NCBI GenBank assembly: GCA_916613615.1
Contig: OU744720.1
Location: 77,961,338-78,025,337 of the forward strand
Reading direction: 5' to 3'
DNA length: 64,000 nucleotides
Source: Steromphala cineraria
Lineage: Eukaryota; Mollusca; Gastropoda; Trochida; Trochidae
The notes under the pieces are model-generated. The model saw nothing but the letters and a program-made list of their open reading frames with translations, did no database searches and was not told the origin of the DNA. The position numbers and the translations under genes were made by a program. Positions 1-13,425 of the stretch are shown in pieces; position 1 is the first letter of the stretch; each line of letters opens with the position of its first letter.

Positions 1-290
1 CACTTTACGGTATACCACTTAATATCAACCCATCCTGTCTGACCCATCCTTTTGTCACTGGATGAAACATTTAACACTGAACAGTTTATGGTATACCACT
101 TAATATCAACCCATCCTCTCTGACCTATCCTTTTGTCACTGGTTGAAACATTTAACACTGAACACTTTACGGTATACCACTTAATATTAACCCATCCTCT
201 CTGATCCATCCTCTTGTCACTGGTGGAATCATTTAACACTGAACACTTTATGGTATACCATTTAATATCTCATAACTTTTGCAACAAGTG
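1..290. repeat. 81-bp tandem repeat, left end of a longer array
   Basis: Copies start at about 1, 82 and 163, and a fourth partial copy at 244. Each carries the 'ggtataccacttaatat' core and an 'aacccatcct...tgtcactgg' segment. The period is 81 bp. The array runs off the left edge of the window, so its true copy number is unknown. No coding signal is seen. Confidence 0.9.
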
Positions 291-2870
291 CTGTAGAAAG
301 CATAAATTCTGACACATTTCAATTATCATGCAAATTGTATTTTTTTTCATAGGAAACCAAACCATTGTCACCTTTTTGAAGTGTCTACATTCATTTATAC
401 TAGTCCACCTATCTGGAATGAATCATGCGGCTTTAAACATTGTTTCTTCAATTAGATGCAAAAAAAACCATCATTAAATTAAATCATCAAAAAAATCATG
501 GCTGTCCAAAATTAATTTTTTGTATGGATTGTTACACATTATGTGACTTTCAGGTTCTAAATGGATAACCATAAAATTACATACATATCTATGCTGAAAT
601 GTTGTATTCACAGACAATCAGTTGTATATCCACAAACTTGCCTTCATTCTATTCACAATAAGTATGTGCTGTATAGTGTATATGTATATATACTGTATAA
701 GTCATTCACCTGAAGGAAGAAGGAACCTGGAATAAGTAATATCAGCTTACAGGATAATCCTTCTTTGTGTGCTACAACCCTCTACTTCTTGTTGCTAATC
801 TTGCTTAATACAAGTGTTAGAACCTACACAGAAATAGTGTATCTCTTTGCAATAAAGAAGTTGTAAATCTAATGAAGTTATATATCTTCAATTTGTCTCA
901 TATGTCTATTTTAACCCTTTACCCCTTCATGAAGCATAGATTTATTCTCAAAATGTATTTGTTACTCAGTGATCCAGATAAGCAGTGTAATTGCATATTT
1001 TTCACAATAAAATCATTAAAAAGCAATCAGTTAAAAAACTGGGAGTACAGATACGCAGACATTGACATGATCTGAAATATCAATCATGATTTAAGCCTTG
1101 GCCTGGTAATAACCAAAGCAAGAATTCTGTATTGTAAAAAGCACAATATATCAGAGCACAAATACTAAGTTTAAACATATTTTATTCATGAAGCAAAGGA
1201 TCAGGAACAAGTTTTCCAACTTAGAATACCTTCTCTAAAAATAATCCCACAACAGCTACTTCAAATTGTTGAACTATGTTATTGATTACTGGTGGACATA
1301 AGACAGCTAAAGGAGTGCTTGTATTTAGTGAGTTTAGGGTTGTAGGAAGACAAGATCAAGTCAAGAAATAAAAAAATAACCAAGTTGGTAATATCAGCTT
1401 ACAGGATAATTCTTCTTTGTGTGATATAGCTCTACTTCTTGTTGTAAATCTTGCTTGTGTGTTATATGCTGCTTGATATGTTAGAACATAAGCTGAAATA
1501 TCATATCTCTTTGCAATAAAGAAGTTGTAAATTAGAGTTTGTATTTCTTGAAGTTTTAGGCTAGACTCTCTTCACATGTCTGTCTCATTCACCAAACTCA
1601 CATGGTGTCTAACATTCTCTCCTGAAATCTCATTGTATTGACATTGATTCGACCTGTAATATCAATCATATCTGAAGCTCAACAGGCAATATTGAAAGCA
1701 AAAACTCTGGTTAACTTCTTTGTTGTAAAAAGCACAACATTTTTGAGCATCCTTAATGAATCTTAATACCCTTCAATGATTCGATCTGATAGTCAAAGAA
1801 TTCACTCCTAGCTGCCAGTCACCAACCCCAAGTGGACACGAGACAGCTACAACAGACTGCTTGTTGTAAGTGGGTCAGAAGGGTCGGCTGGTCAATCAAA
1901 CAGGGGGATCAAATCTGTTGACCAGAAAGTCAGACAGTGTGGTCATCTGGATCTGTGCATGGTCAGCATGTTGACCTGCCTTTGATATCAGACGAGGTTT
2001 ATCATTCACAACATATCCGAGGATGGTTTCATGCACTGGTATCCTGGACTTGGCCAGATCACATGGCCTCGATACCTTCCAAATATGTCACTGAGTAAAA
2101 TCCAAATATTTATCTCTCATATTCCCATTTCAAATATAAATCCACGTCATTAAAACATCTCATGATATTTAGTTCCATTTGCCATGTAACTACATGTCCA
2201 AAGTTAAATAAAAATATATATCTGATATAGTTCCATTTTTTATAAAACTACCGGTATGTTATAAAACATCACATCCTATATAAACTTAACACTCATTATA
2301 TATCACTGAATAACATCCAAATATCTTTCTAATATAATTCCATTTGTCATATTGCTCCATGTCCTATCTATCATATATATGTATATATCTCATACATAGT
2401 TTTTATTTGCCATAATTTATATCTACATGCCAAAACTAAAAAACAACACAATATACATGTATATCTGATTAAAATTTGCCTTGTCACTGCATTTATACCT
2501 TATACATATATATCTTTACCATAAGTACACTTTACTGGTACAATAATGTATACAGTTTGACTTGCAATATAATCACATATCTAGCTTACCGTATATCAAA
2601 ATATACTTATAGATGGGTGTATAGTTACATTGACCTTGTTAACATCTAAATCTACATCAGATCTACATTTTGACTTGTGAGACACATCTGCTAATGGTAT
2701 AAATGTACAAGTATACACGTCTATACATAAGTATACAAACATTAAGTCACTTGATAGCTCTATACTGGAGACCATGGATGTTTGTAGAGATGAAGAGTGA
2801 ATAATTCATGTACTTAGTGAGCTTCACGAGACACAGATACATTATAACCTGTACCCACCTTCCCTCTGTG
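291..2870. other. Gene-less AT-rich stretch
   Basis: I see no supportable gene. Two segments (about 720-870 and 1385-1530) share phrases such as 'atatcagcttacaggataat' and 'tctttgcaataaagaagttgtaaat', so they are diverged copies of one dispersed repeat about 650 bp apart. The rest is AT-rich without clear structure. Confidence 0.5.
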
Positions 2871-3690
2871 TCACTGCATCAATAATAATGTTCATTGCAT
2901 CAATAACAATGTTTACTGCATCAAATTACCATGTTCATAGCATAATTAACATCAGTAGCAATGTTCTCTACAGCAATAACAATTAAACTGCAGCAATAAC
3001 AATGTTCACTACAGCAATAACAATGTTCACTGCATCAAATTACCATGTTCCCTGCATCAATAACAATGTTCACTGCATCAATAACAATGTTCACTTGATC
3101 AATAACAATGTTAATTGCATCAGTAACAATGTTCTCTACAGCATTAACAATTCAACTGCAGCAATAAACACTTGATCAATAACAATGTTCACTGCATCAA
3201 TAATGATGTTCACTGCATCAATAACAATGTGCTTTACAGTATAACAATTCAACTGCATTAATAACAATGTTCACTGCATCAATAACAATGTTCACTGCAT
3301 CAATTACCATGTTCATAGCATAATTAAACATCCTTCACTGCATCAATAACAATGTTCACTGCATCAATAACAATGTTCACTGCATCAAATTACCATGTTC
3401 ACTGCATCAATTACCATGTTCATAGCATAATTAAACATCCTTCACTGCATCAATAACAATGTTCACTGCATCAATAACAATGTTCACTGCATCAAATTAC
3501 CATGTTCACTGCATCAATTACCATGTTCATAGCATAATTAAACATCCTTCACTGCATCAATAACAATGTTCACTGCATCAATAACAATGTTCACTGCATC
3601 AAATTACCATGTTCACTGCATCAATTACCATGTTCATAGCATAATTAAACATCCTTCACTGCATCAATAACAATGTTAACTTCTTCAAGA
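2871..3690. repeat. 21-bp satellite with a 107-bp higher-order unit
   Basis: The basic unit is about 21 bp, built on 'caataacaatgttcactgcat'-like words. From about 3314 the units group into a higher-order repeat marked by 'catagcataattaaacatcc', which recurs at 3314, 3421, 3528 and 3635, exactly 107 bp apart. Earlier units are irregular and later ones nearly identical, so the higher-order block looks recently amplified. All frames are broken, so this is not coding. Confidence 0.9.
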
Positions 3691-4152
3691 ACAATATTAG
3701 TATCTACATCCAATGTTGCATTCAGCCTATAGAGACGATTACTATGATTAAAACTTGCTTTCTTTTATTACTTCTAATATATAATGCTAAAATGTCTGTT
3801 TGATCATTAATATTTACTCCGATACATATTAAGCTCTTGTTCATTCATGAGCCTGCATGGCATAAGTTGAAAATATTGTACGTTCAAATTCTACATTCCA
3901 AATAATTCAATTCAATATTCAACTACAGTCTGTATTACTCTCAAACTTATAATGTTATGATAAAATATAGATAAGAAAAGACATCAAACAACTCCATCCT
4001 CACTAATTTATTGGAAATCAACACCCCCAGTCAAAGCAAGAAACCATACAATATCCAATAAACTAAAAATGTTATGTATATTAGGACACAAGGAGGAAAA
4101 TCTCTCTAAATGACATGACCATTTATGCAAATCAATGAAACTTTGTCATTAA

Positions 4153-4468
4153 AGGGGCAGTAGCACATTTTTAGGGGGAATATAAGGTGATGTCAGGAAA
4201 ATGAAAATGAAGCAGTTATAAATCAAATATATAATGTAAAGTTCAGCCATGCGATTCCTTCTTCTTACACAAAACGAATAAAAGGTGTTCACACAAAAAT
4301 GGCCGCAAATGGAATTTGTGTGAATCTTTATAATTTGTTCTGACTATGGATGATTGGTTTGTGCAATGAGATTTTTGACACTATCAAAATAATACATTTA
4401 GCATTAACTTACAATTATCAGTTGAAAATTGAAAGTATAAAATTTTCAATAAACATGCTTCTGTCTCT
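4153..4468. mobile_element. TTAA-flanked MITE, copy 1 (degraded right end)
   Basis: It begins 'aggggcagtagcac' directly after TTAA (4149-4152). It shares the internal 'ggtgatgtcaggaaaatgaaaa', 'gccatgcgattcc' and 'gactatggatgattggtttgtg' segments with five other copies in the window. The right terminal repeat has decayed, but a TTAA is present at 4469-4472. It is short, has terminal inverted repeats and a TTAA target duplication and no ORF, which fits a non-autonomous piggyBac-type element. Confidence 0.8.
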
Positions 4469-4472
4469 TTAA

Positions 4473-7400
4473 AAGATATGTTGTATGTATCAGAGTCAAA
4501 TAGATACAATAAACCTACTCCGATAAGGTGACTATACCTACTTCTACAAATTCTAACACTTGACTTAATTTCAGGATTTTCCTGTGCATATATAAATTTA
4601 CATTTAAGGAAAACTTCTCACTCAAATTTCCTTATTTCATTGTTAAAAAGATAAGCTAATCTATAAGTGACATTTACAGTAACGTTTTTGAGCATGACGG
4701 CTTATTCTAACGGAATGATTAACAATAAAGCCATACGCCTTTTTTGCGTGACCAAGTCATAAGGAAATTTGCATGAAATGTCGCATTTGAGTGTGATAAG
4801 GTCATTTCCTGTTGACCTCCCTCCCTCAGCATGACCTCGTCTGATTAAAGTTTTAATCAAGGTTTCCTTGTTGCTTGTTCTCCAACCTCGTTACACGCAC
4901 TTGCACCAAAAAAAAAATCATTTGAGAAAGGATAAATAGTCTTTTTTCAATCAGAACTTACAAACTGACATCATAGCACTTGTTATGGATTATATAAAAG
5001 CACTCCAAAGCATATGAAATTTCTAAAAAAATAGGGATTACTAATATGTAATTGAATGGTCATATGTGTAGCCGTTAGTTGTATAGGCTCACATATGAAA
5101 CTTTATGAATAGGCCATTTGATCAAAAAGTATCGACTGCTACAATAAAGTAGCCTTTTAAAGCTTATTGACATTGACAATGACGAGTGTCAATCAGTCAA
5201 ACATAATTTTGGAGCTTATCGTAAGCAATCAGAATGACAGTTACTGATACTGTTTGATAGGTTTTATAACTAGTATCAATATAAATTGGACATGTGAATT
5301 TGCCCTCAACGAACATAAATAACTATTTTTAAAATCATTGAAATGTGTTTATCGTATATTAGCCATTTTGAGATGCATGAGTGAGATGTTTTTGATTTAT
5401 ATAATGAATGCCATTTACGTTCATATCAAAGCAAAATAACAGATAATGAATATCATTGATATATCATCAAATTTCATCTGTTTAGAGACAAACCTTGTGC
5501 TTCTTGCTTGAAGGTGTCAGAATCTACATGAATATGTCACAATCTTTGCAATTCATGCCACAACCTTTCGTATGTGTGAATTCCTAAAGAAGTTATCTAA
5601 AATCATTCTAGCTAGCAAAGTATATGTTAATAAGGCCATCAGTAAAAAAATAAAAGTGGCATGTATTTGTAGATATATGGTCATGTCATGATATGGACAA
5701 TGTAAAGTGGAAAGCCAAATGGGAAAAGGGAAGTCCTACTAGAAGTGCCATAAAACATATTTTAACCGGAACTGGGTGATTTTAAATATGGCGACTGACA
5801 AATGACAAATAAAAACACTTTCTTTATTTTACATCGGGAGGGTAAATCAGGGTCGGCGGGAGATGAGAAACACAGAAAATAATAGGGTTCCCTAATCAAA
5901 AGGTCTTCAAAACTCAACATCTGTATGTAAATTCCACTAGTTCAGCATCTCAATGCCTTGCCACAATTTGAAAACAAGTATGCCTTTTAAACTCTCTTCA
6001 CTTTGCCATGAAAAGTATTTTTTAATTCACAACTTCTTTATTTCATGGATAGAACACTTTGATACACATCCTTTATGCAAGAATCTGAAATGCTGTTAAT
6101 TTAGAATAAGGAAGTTGTGAACTTAAAAAAATAACTCTTTATTGATATCCAACTTTAAAAATGCCACGCAATTAAGTTTTTCAAACATTTCACAAGATAA
6201 AAAACTACAGTGTTTTGTTTTTAAAAATTCAGATAATAATGACACCTTGTTGTTTGAACATGAAATTAGATCATCAAAGTACAGACGCATGCCAGTTATA
6301 TTCGAACAGTGACGTTTTTTCCATAGACTTCTATGTTAAATTAGTGCAGCAAAATAATTTTCATGAAAAAGGTTCTTGTTGTATTATAATCAAACTTGGC
6401 AGATTGGAATTTAAATCATCTCTCCTTGAAGTACATAATTTATATTTTATTGTCCGATTATTACTTATGTAATGTCACCAGATTTACGGATTTATGTACA
6501 AAATTAAGACACCGGTTCCATAGATCGCAATTATAAACTTTTTCACAATTATGTACATAATTTGATTGAATTTCTGGAATTCCTTAGATAATCGACCGAA
6601 AATTAAACAGAAATTATAAGGTTGTAGCTGAGATGATTCGTTATAAATGTGCAAAAAATTAACAGAATCTGACGGAAATTAAATGAGTGAAATTTATTTA
6701 TGCTACGCCAATTTAACATGCAAGTCTATGAAAATAACGCCACTGTCCGAATATAACTGGCCCGGGTCTGTAACTGACCATCCTGGACACAAAAATAAGC
6801 AAATCTGACACATTGTAAGTCCATTAAAGAAATGTTACAGATCAGTAAACTGTTCACCACACATACCTCATAAAACACTCCAAACTTCTATCGGCCGGCA
6901 CAAACCATGTGTAACTAAACAGAGGGTCAGTCGCTGGGCCGTGACGCTCAGATTGAGATATAGATTATACCTCCTGGATTATGGTATTAATAGCTACCAT
7001 GACTAAACATATCCCTCAGCATGTTTATTTTCAACCGTTTGACCATGAATGTAGGTATAAGTTTGTCAACAGTCAATACAACTTGTTCTACTCATTTTTT
7101 TACTCTATGCACTTGTTTTTCCTTTTAAACATGAATTCATCTGTAGAAAAGCTTTTTTCCATTTTATTTTTCTGACACTTTGACATACCTTTAAAAGATT
7201 TGATTTTTTTTTTAATTTTAAAAATACATTAAAATGAAACTGATTTTCAATATTTATGATAAGTTTGCTTTTTGTCCTTAAACTTTTGCTATCATACATG
7301 CCTGAAAAATATTATTAAACAAAAAAAGGGATTAATTGAAAAATAGAACACATTACTGTATTACTGGATATGTTGATATGATACAAAACAACATTCTGCT

Positions 7401-7680
7401 TAGAAATGGAATCTCAAATAATTTTGAAATTAGGTTTGCGTCAAATTGAAATTCCTACATAAATCAGCTTTGAAATTCACCATGAGATTTTGTAAACGTT
7501 TTATTCATAAAAGGGACCCTACAAGTTTGAAGAATATACAGAAAGACTGTTTCACTAATAATAATTCATCAATTTTTACTATCTAAAATTTTGTTAATTC
7601 AATGAATCAATGTCTTTACATCTTTACTCATTACAATGCCAAAGCAATTGACAATATATTTTGCAAAACACATAATTCAT
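4473..7680. other. Gene-less stretch
   Basis: I see only short chance ORFs, AT-rich sequence and no splice-supported exon. No repeat with clear boundaries was recognised. Confidence 0.45.
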
Positions 7681-7689
7681 ACAATCATG

Positions 7690-8276
7690 CATTCTCTCCC
7701 CACAGAGGCAACTCAGTCATACCCCAGTTAGCCTCTGTTCCATTACGCCAAAATCCTGGGGTTCCGGCAGATCGCCCTAGCGGCAAAAAGTTGTTACTTG
7801 AGATATCTCCCTTATTTGCAGCCAATGAAAACACCTTTTGGATGTCCACGACTTCGGGAATACTCAACGGTCGCTCAGAGACTTTCAAAAGAATCATGCC
7901 TTTAGGTTTCTTTTTCATTAACAGTGTGAGTCTCAGAGAGGGAAACTATTTCAAAATCAGATATGTATAGGGTTTTTCATTAGAAACATATTGTTTTATA
8001 ATTGTGTAAATTGTTCTTTGTTTTATGATAAATTTTATTTTAATAATTCACCAAATAAAAGCCAATGAGAAGGTAAAAAGCGATTGTTTTGTAGAAGGAA
8101 GAGTTATCTCCCTTTGGTGCGAATCCACACGGACCACTTTTGAAACGGCGTCGCTGATTGCACAACTAACTTCGATTGCCTCCAATCAGATTTCTACCTT
8201 TCTATCCCGTATGTTAGCCGTAATAGAACAGAGGCTAATTCAGGTATGACTGAGTTGCCTCTGTGGGGAGAGAATG
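7690..8276 (-). mobile_element. Mutator-like non-autonomous TIR element, copy 1
   Basis: The terminal inverted repeats are about 55 bp. The left end starts 'cattctctccccacagaggc' and the right end is its reverse complement. The element is flanked by a perfect 9-bp duplication ACAATCATG (7681-7689 and 8277-8285). Its interior ('ccgctagggc', 'ggtgttttcattgg', 'gattggaggcaatcgaagtt' on the minus strand) matches the copies at 27710 and 47400, but in opposite orientation. No transposase is encoded. A 9-bp target duplication and long TIRs are typical of Mutator-like elements. Confidence 0.88.
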
Positions 8277-8285
8277 ACAATCATG

Positions 8286-11157
8286 CTTGGCATAACATGC
8301 TAAAAAAACACATGACTGGATAGATATCTAACAATTCTTTTGTTTCAAATTTCATTGACTAGAGTTCACAGCATAAATAAATTTATTTAAGATATATTCT
8401 GAATTTTCATGATTAATACTTCATCAGGTTATCAATGAAGAAATACATTATTTTCAATGACATAAAGATTCTAATGTATCCCTTCCTACTTTTTCACAGT
8501 ATACACATTTGTCAATAAATGAATGAATATTAAACTTACAACTCGTTTTGTAAAGAAGTTCCTTCAGGGTTAACTGAAGCTGAATGAAGTAACCAGGAAG
8601 TGACTGCTGCATCTAGTAATGTGTATCCGACACGAGTACACCACACATGGTACACACGGTACACAGGACAGCACTGGTCTGTACCTGGTCGTTTAAGCTC
8701 TATACAGCACAATGAGCTCCATCCCTACTTGGAACCTGCTGTCAGATAAGAGGATTATCCCCATGCAGCCTTATAGTGAGGACTTAGCGGTATAGCGAGG
8801 GGGCACCTGCTTGTATAAGCCTAATTAGCTGCTTCAGTTGTATCTGATTCACCTCTTGGACTTGCTGAATGATATTTGGGTCAAATTAGAAATTGAAATG
8901 TTGAATTTTATGTAAATGTCCAATAAAATAAATGTTGATTTAAAGAAATAAATACTTAGGGAATAATGGTTTCATAAGCTTGAAATAATGAACTGAGTTT
9001 TCCCATTCTCTGGTTGAAAATGTATTACAATATTTGACTATAACAAAGGTATGGAGGATTTGTGTTCATAAACTATTATCTTAATGGAATTTGAAAACAC
9101 TGAGAAATATGGCCCACTTTTAACAGAAATTACATGTTGGAAATATCTTGAGTAAACTCTGTAGAGAGAATGATATTCTCTGTGTTTTGAAGGACATTTC
9201 CCCTCTGTGACACCTTGACTGACACCTTGCTGAAGACAATCTTATATTTGTTCTGTACAACCCTTAACCTACAGTCCATTCAAGCATTCAGAATAATTGT
9301 GTGTTTCATGGAGGTGATATTTAAAGATTGGTATTTTGTTTTGGGTATCATTTTTAAGTACTTGATAGTGAGCACCTGCAAAGTGTCTAATTAAACAGAC
9401 AGAAATTCTGCAATAGCACAGTTTATCAAGATAACACATTACTTGATCATAAGTTAAATTCTTTTATTACCTACTTATCTGAAGTCAAGATAATCAATTC
9501 TAAAAAATTATGATTTCAGTACCTCCCAGAACGACACTGATTATTCAGAAGAAAAGGAAAATAATGACCTGTGGTCCAATGACATAAATTTGCTCAATCA
9601 ATATGATATCCCAGGTGACTGGGCACACCTATGTAGGTGTGGTAGGTTGGTATTGATAACATGTAATATAATATAGATGTAAAGATAACCCTATTAGCAC
9701 TGTTCAATACTCAGCTCTATAACTAAGTGGCCACTGACAGCAGAGTTGAAAGCCAGGGCAGTAGGAATTGGTCAACTGATCCCCTCTCTTACCTTATAGT
9801 GAGGGGGCACCTGCGCTGCTCTTATAGAAGGGAATACACAATGTGTTTATCTACTGGGGATATTGATTGCCTGTTTGTTTACTGGGTATTAACAGACAGC
9901 AGCTTCTCAGGAGATCACTGGCCTGCTTTTATCATGTCACACCCCTAGTGCATTTTCATTTTCGGAAAACATTCTAAACATAATTATATTCTTTTTTTTT
10001 AATATTTTTTTTAAAGTTTGTAATTTGATCTCAAAATTAAAAATTGAAAGGTTGAATATACATTTGATCATAACTAAGAAGGATATTATCAAAACGTACA
10101 ACATTCTGAAGTGCAACAAGTCCCTGATCAACTATACCAAAACACGCGTTATAAGGAGGATGGTAAACAGTATTGTTTGTGGTACCAATGATGTCAGGGT
10201 ACTGTACTCTTACAGATGCCATCAAGTTTTCTTGATAAGCACATATGAATACTTAACAAGCACAAAATATCTTAATCAATTAGTTGGTATTAAAGAAACG
10301 TACCTGTTTATTTCTAATCAAGAGCCTGCATGGGAGTTGGCCAGTTCAGGTAACACTATTCCGTACAGGTAATGTATCCACCTGAACTTCTGAAATATCC
10401 TGGTTTACAGCATTGACAACAAATTATATCGCTGTTACGGCATCAGCTACGCTGTCAGCGTCACCAGATCGGCGATCTCGTTAGTTTGTATCACTCACAC
10501 CGGGCTGGTCGAGAGGTGCATCCGACCTTCCTGCAATTACCTGACAGGTAACATACTACTTCACCCACGACTAGTTGTGTTTGTATGAAGGCTTCAGCTG
10601 AACTGTGCTTGTATCACGTCTTTTACTTTTGGTTTAAATCTCGTTTGTGTGATTAGGAAATGAAATCGAATTTGAATGTCATTGCATTACAAGGTGTGGG
10701 GGATTAATATGAAGATACGCTTTGATTTTTTAAACTTTTTATTTTAATATCTTCATCACATAATGCAATATGAAGATACGTAATGACATTATCCCCTGAA
10801 TAAATGTCATTTATTAAAAAATGTTTCAAGAGGAAGCTCGTATACTTTCATCTTATGTTAACCGGCTCATACAAAAATGCTTTGTTTAAGAGTGAATTGT
10901 GAGCGCAGAGACTCTAATGTATTATATCTTTCAAGATCATTTAAATTTATTTTCAAAAATGAATGGATATAAAAGACGTGTTGGAATTAATCAGGAAACT
11001 GTATTCAGTGATTAGAAAAATAAATATTATATGATCAAGTCCTCATGTAGGCTTTGTTAAACGATAAAATAAAACTGAGAAAATATATAAAGTCAAGAAA
11101 TGTTATTCCACCGTTTCACGTGTTATCTCAAATATCGCCAAATATTCAAAGAATAAT
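8286..11157. other. Gene-less stretch
   Basis: No supported gene. Two spots (about 8770-8810 and 9790-9815) share 'ccttatagtgagg' and 'gagggggcacctgc', too little to define an element. Long ORFs are absent. Confidence 0.4.
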
Positions 11158-11166
11158 GGTAACCTG

Positions 11167-11357
11167 CATCCTGTCTCAGGGTACGAACGTTACGCTAACT
11201 CCACTAAATCGTTGAAGTTTTATCGAGAAGGTGACGAGAAAATGATTTGATTGGCTGTATCCCAAGTTGGGCCGCGCGACCGAATCTAGCTTCTGAGCCC
11301 AGGGTACATGTACAGATTAGTGGAGTTAGCGTAACGTTCGTACCTTGAGGCAGGATG
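11167..11357. mobile_element. Palindromic MITE with 9-bp target duplication (family M, copy 1)
   Basis: The 191-bp element starts 'catcctgtctcagggtacga' and ends with the near reverse complement '...cgtaccttgaggcaggatg'. It is flanked by the exact 9-bp duplication GGTAACCTG (11158-11166 and 11358-11366). The inverted repeats run through 'acgttacgctaactccacta' and 'gtaccctgggct'. It belongs to the same family as the elements at 23572 and 51074. Confidence 0.9.
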
Positions 11358-11366
11358 GGTAACCTG

Positions 11367-13335
11367 AAACTTACAATAAACCTGGCATAGCATCACGTTT
11401 TGTTACAGCACCAAAGAACCACGCATTCACTGTGACGGTTTGATAAGCGAGCAAAACGAACCCAGTGTCACGTTGTATGTATAAAACTCAACTGCTTGCA
11501 GTCAATGAAGTATAGATAAGTCAAAGATGTAAATTAATCAATGCTTTCTTTAGGTACAAGAATAATGAGTTTTTTTCTGGAAAACAACTGTTTTCTTTTG
11601 AAAATGAAGACGTTCGGGGCATATATGCTAACTCCATCAAATAACTAAAGAAATTTTAATCAAGAAATGTTTTGCTGTTTTAATGTATGTATACATATTT
11701 TGATTGCGTTCAAAGACTTCCTCTTTTAATGTCATATAGTGCCTTTGCGAGGCAATGGTATTGAGCAAATTGAAGGTTTTTTTGCAATGAATTGAGTGCA
11801 TCTCACATGGATAAGTTAGCCCGTTTTGCATTTTCTTACGAAAATGAAGTTGATAGACTGGGATATATATTGTATCATTCTACCTTATGCCTGTTTGATA
11901 CGAAATCATTTGGAGAAAATTCGTTTGGTGACTTATGTTCTCACTTGGCAGCGTTTAGTGCATCGTTGATGAACTCAATTACGCCACCGCAATAGGCATG
12001 CGTTATGCATTGATGAAACACTTAACACTTTGACTATACATTTCACTTTAAACAATGAATATGTTTTTGCTATAACGAAGACGACGTCATTTAGATTTAA
12101 TGTCATGTTAACCTCAGATAAGCTACTGTAACACTAAAAGTTAAATTAAGTTGTAAGGAAAGCAGTATGTCACAGTTGCTTGTCCTGAAGAACAGGTAAA
12201 TAACTGCTCTTTCTGACGAACGCAACAGGTGTATAAGAAAAAGAACAGTTAAAGAGTTTCAAATGCACGGTTAATAGCCATCATTATTATCGATATATGA
12301 ACTGTTATATGGAGTCTTCACTTGTCAACGTTCTCACACCGTGTACATAGTGGTGTAGCAGGTGTTAAGACTATACTACACTACGTTCATTCAGGGATGT
12401 TATAATGTATTATACTATGGTTCATTCAAGGAATTGTGAACCTCTCTCTGAGTCTTGGGACACTTCGTGTGTTATACATATCACTTAATAGTATTGATCG
12501 TGAGCGTGAAAACCTGTTTTGATATTTGTTAAATATATTAAAACCCTTAGTTATGAAAACCTGTTTTGTTACTCATGTTATTTTTTACAACATAAATACC
12601 AAAAGCTGCTTTGCTATTAGTTATTTTTAACCACAACATGCAACATGTTTTCGTCAAGTAAAAAGGCATTTTACTTAAGCTTAAGAGCATTTTCGATTAA
12701 TACGAAAACCTGTTTTGTTATTTGTTATTTTTTCAAACAAAACAAGCAGTATTCGTCAAGTTAAATGTATTTTACTTCAGCCTAAGTGCTTTATCTATAA
12801 TACGCGACAATAGTTTAGACTCACCATCAAATGATGATGCTATAAAATCGTAGTATTGGCAGGTATTTAAAACTGATTTATGCTTGCTCAAGTCTTAACT
12901 TATCACCAAAGTGCCATGCATTTGTAACTAATAGACCTTGATAAACATGTGCGTAATGAAACCTAGCTGACAAATGGTCAGGATATGTCCATGAACATCA
13001 TTGAAAATGCAACATTGTTACGTCTTTATGACCCCCTTCGTATCGGGGACAGTGTTTTATTATTGGGGTCGAATGAAATTGTCAAGCTTTCCTCACATCA
13101 ATGTTACTGCATTTATTTCTAATCATAAAGAATAGAGTCTCTACTTTTTACGATATTTGCGCTAGAAAATAAGACAATATATTCTGGACGGATTCTAAAC
13201 TTTGTCTTGTAGCGTATGTGTTACAAATTTTCATCTCATTATGTTAAAAAAACACTTCTATTTAAATCGAGCTGTTCATTCGCATCGTTAAAAATTCGTG
13301 TTCAAGAAGGCACAACTGTTTCGATAGTGTTTGTT
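11367..13335. other. Gene-less stretch with diverged direct repeats
   Basis: Three loose direct repeats begin with 'gaaaacctgttttg' at about 12509, 12555 and 12703, with the later ones followed by 'gtcaagt(a)aa...tttact(t)' segments. No supported exon was found. Confidence 0.45.
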
Positions 13336-13425
13336 GAAATGGTTTATGCCGCCTCGTTCAATATCAGCATCAAAAGGACACTCCGAGTGATGATGATATA
13401 ACGAGGCGGCATAATACGCCATTTC
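13336..13425. repeat. Foldback inverted repeat
   Basis: The arm 'gccgcctcgtt' and its complement 'aacgaggcggc', bounded by 'gaaatgg' and 'ccatttc', form a roughly 90-bp hairpin with a loop of about 40 bp. It resembles an internally deleted TIR element, but no target duplication was resolved. Confidence 0.7.

Noticed and set aside
2871..3690. Regular spaced repeats resembling a CRISPR array
   Set aside because: The 21-bp units are contiguous tandem repeats without unique spacers, and the genome is animal.
8770..9815. Shared 'gagggggcacctgc' words at 8787 and 9800 as possible exons or promoter elements
   Set aside because: The shared stretch is too short and no coding frame continues on either side.
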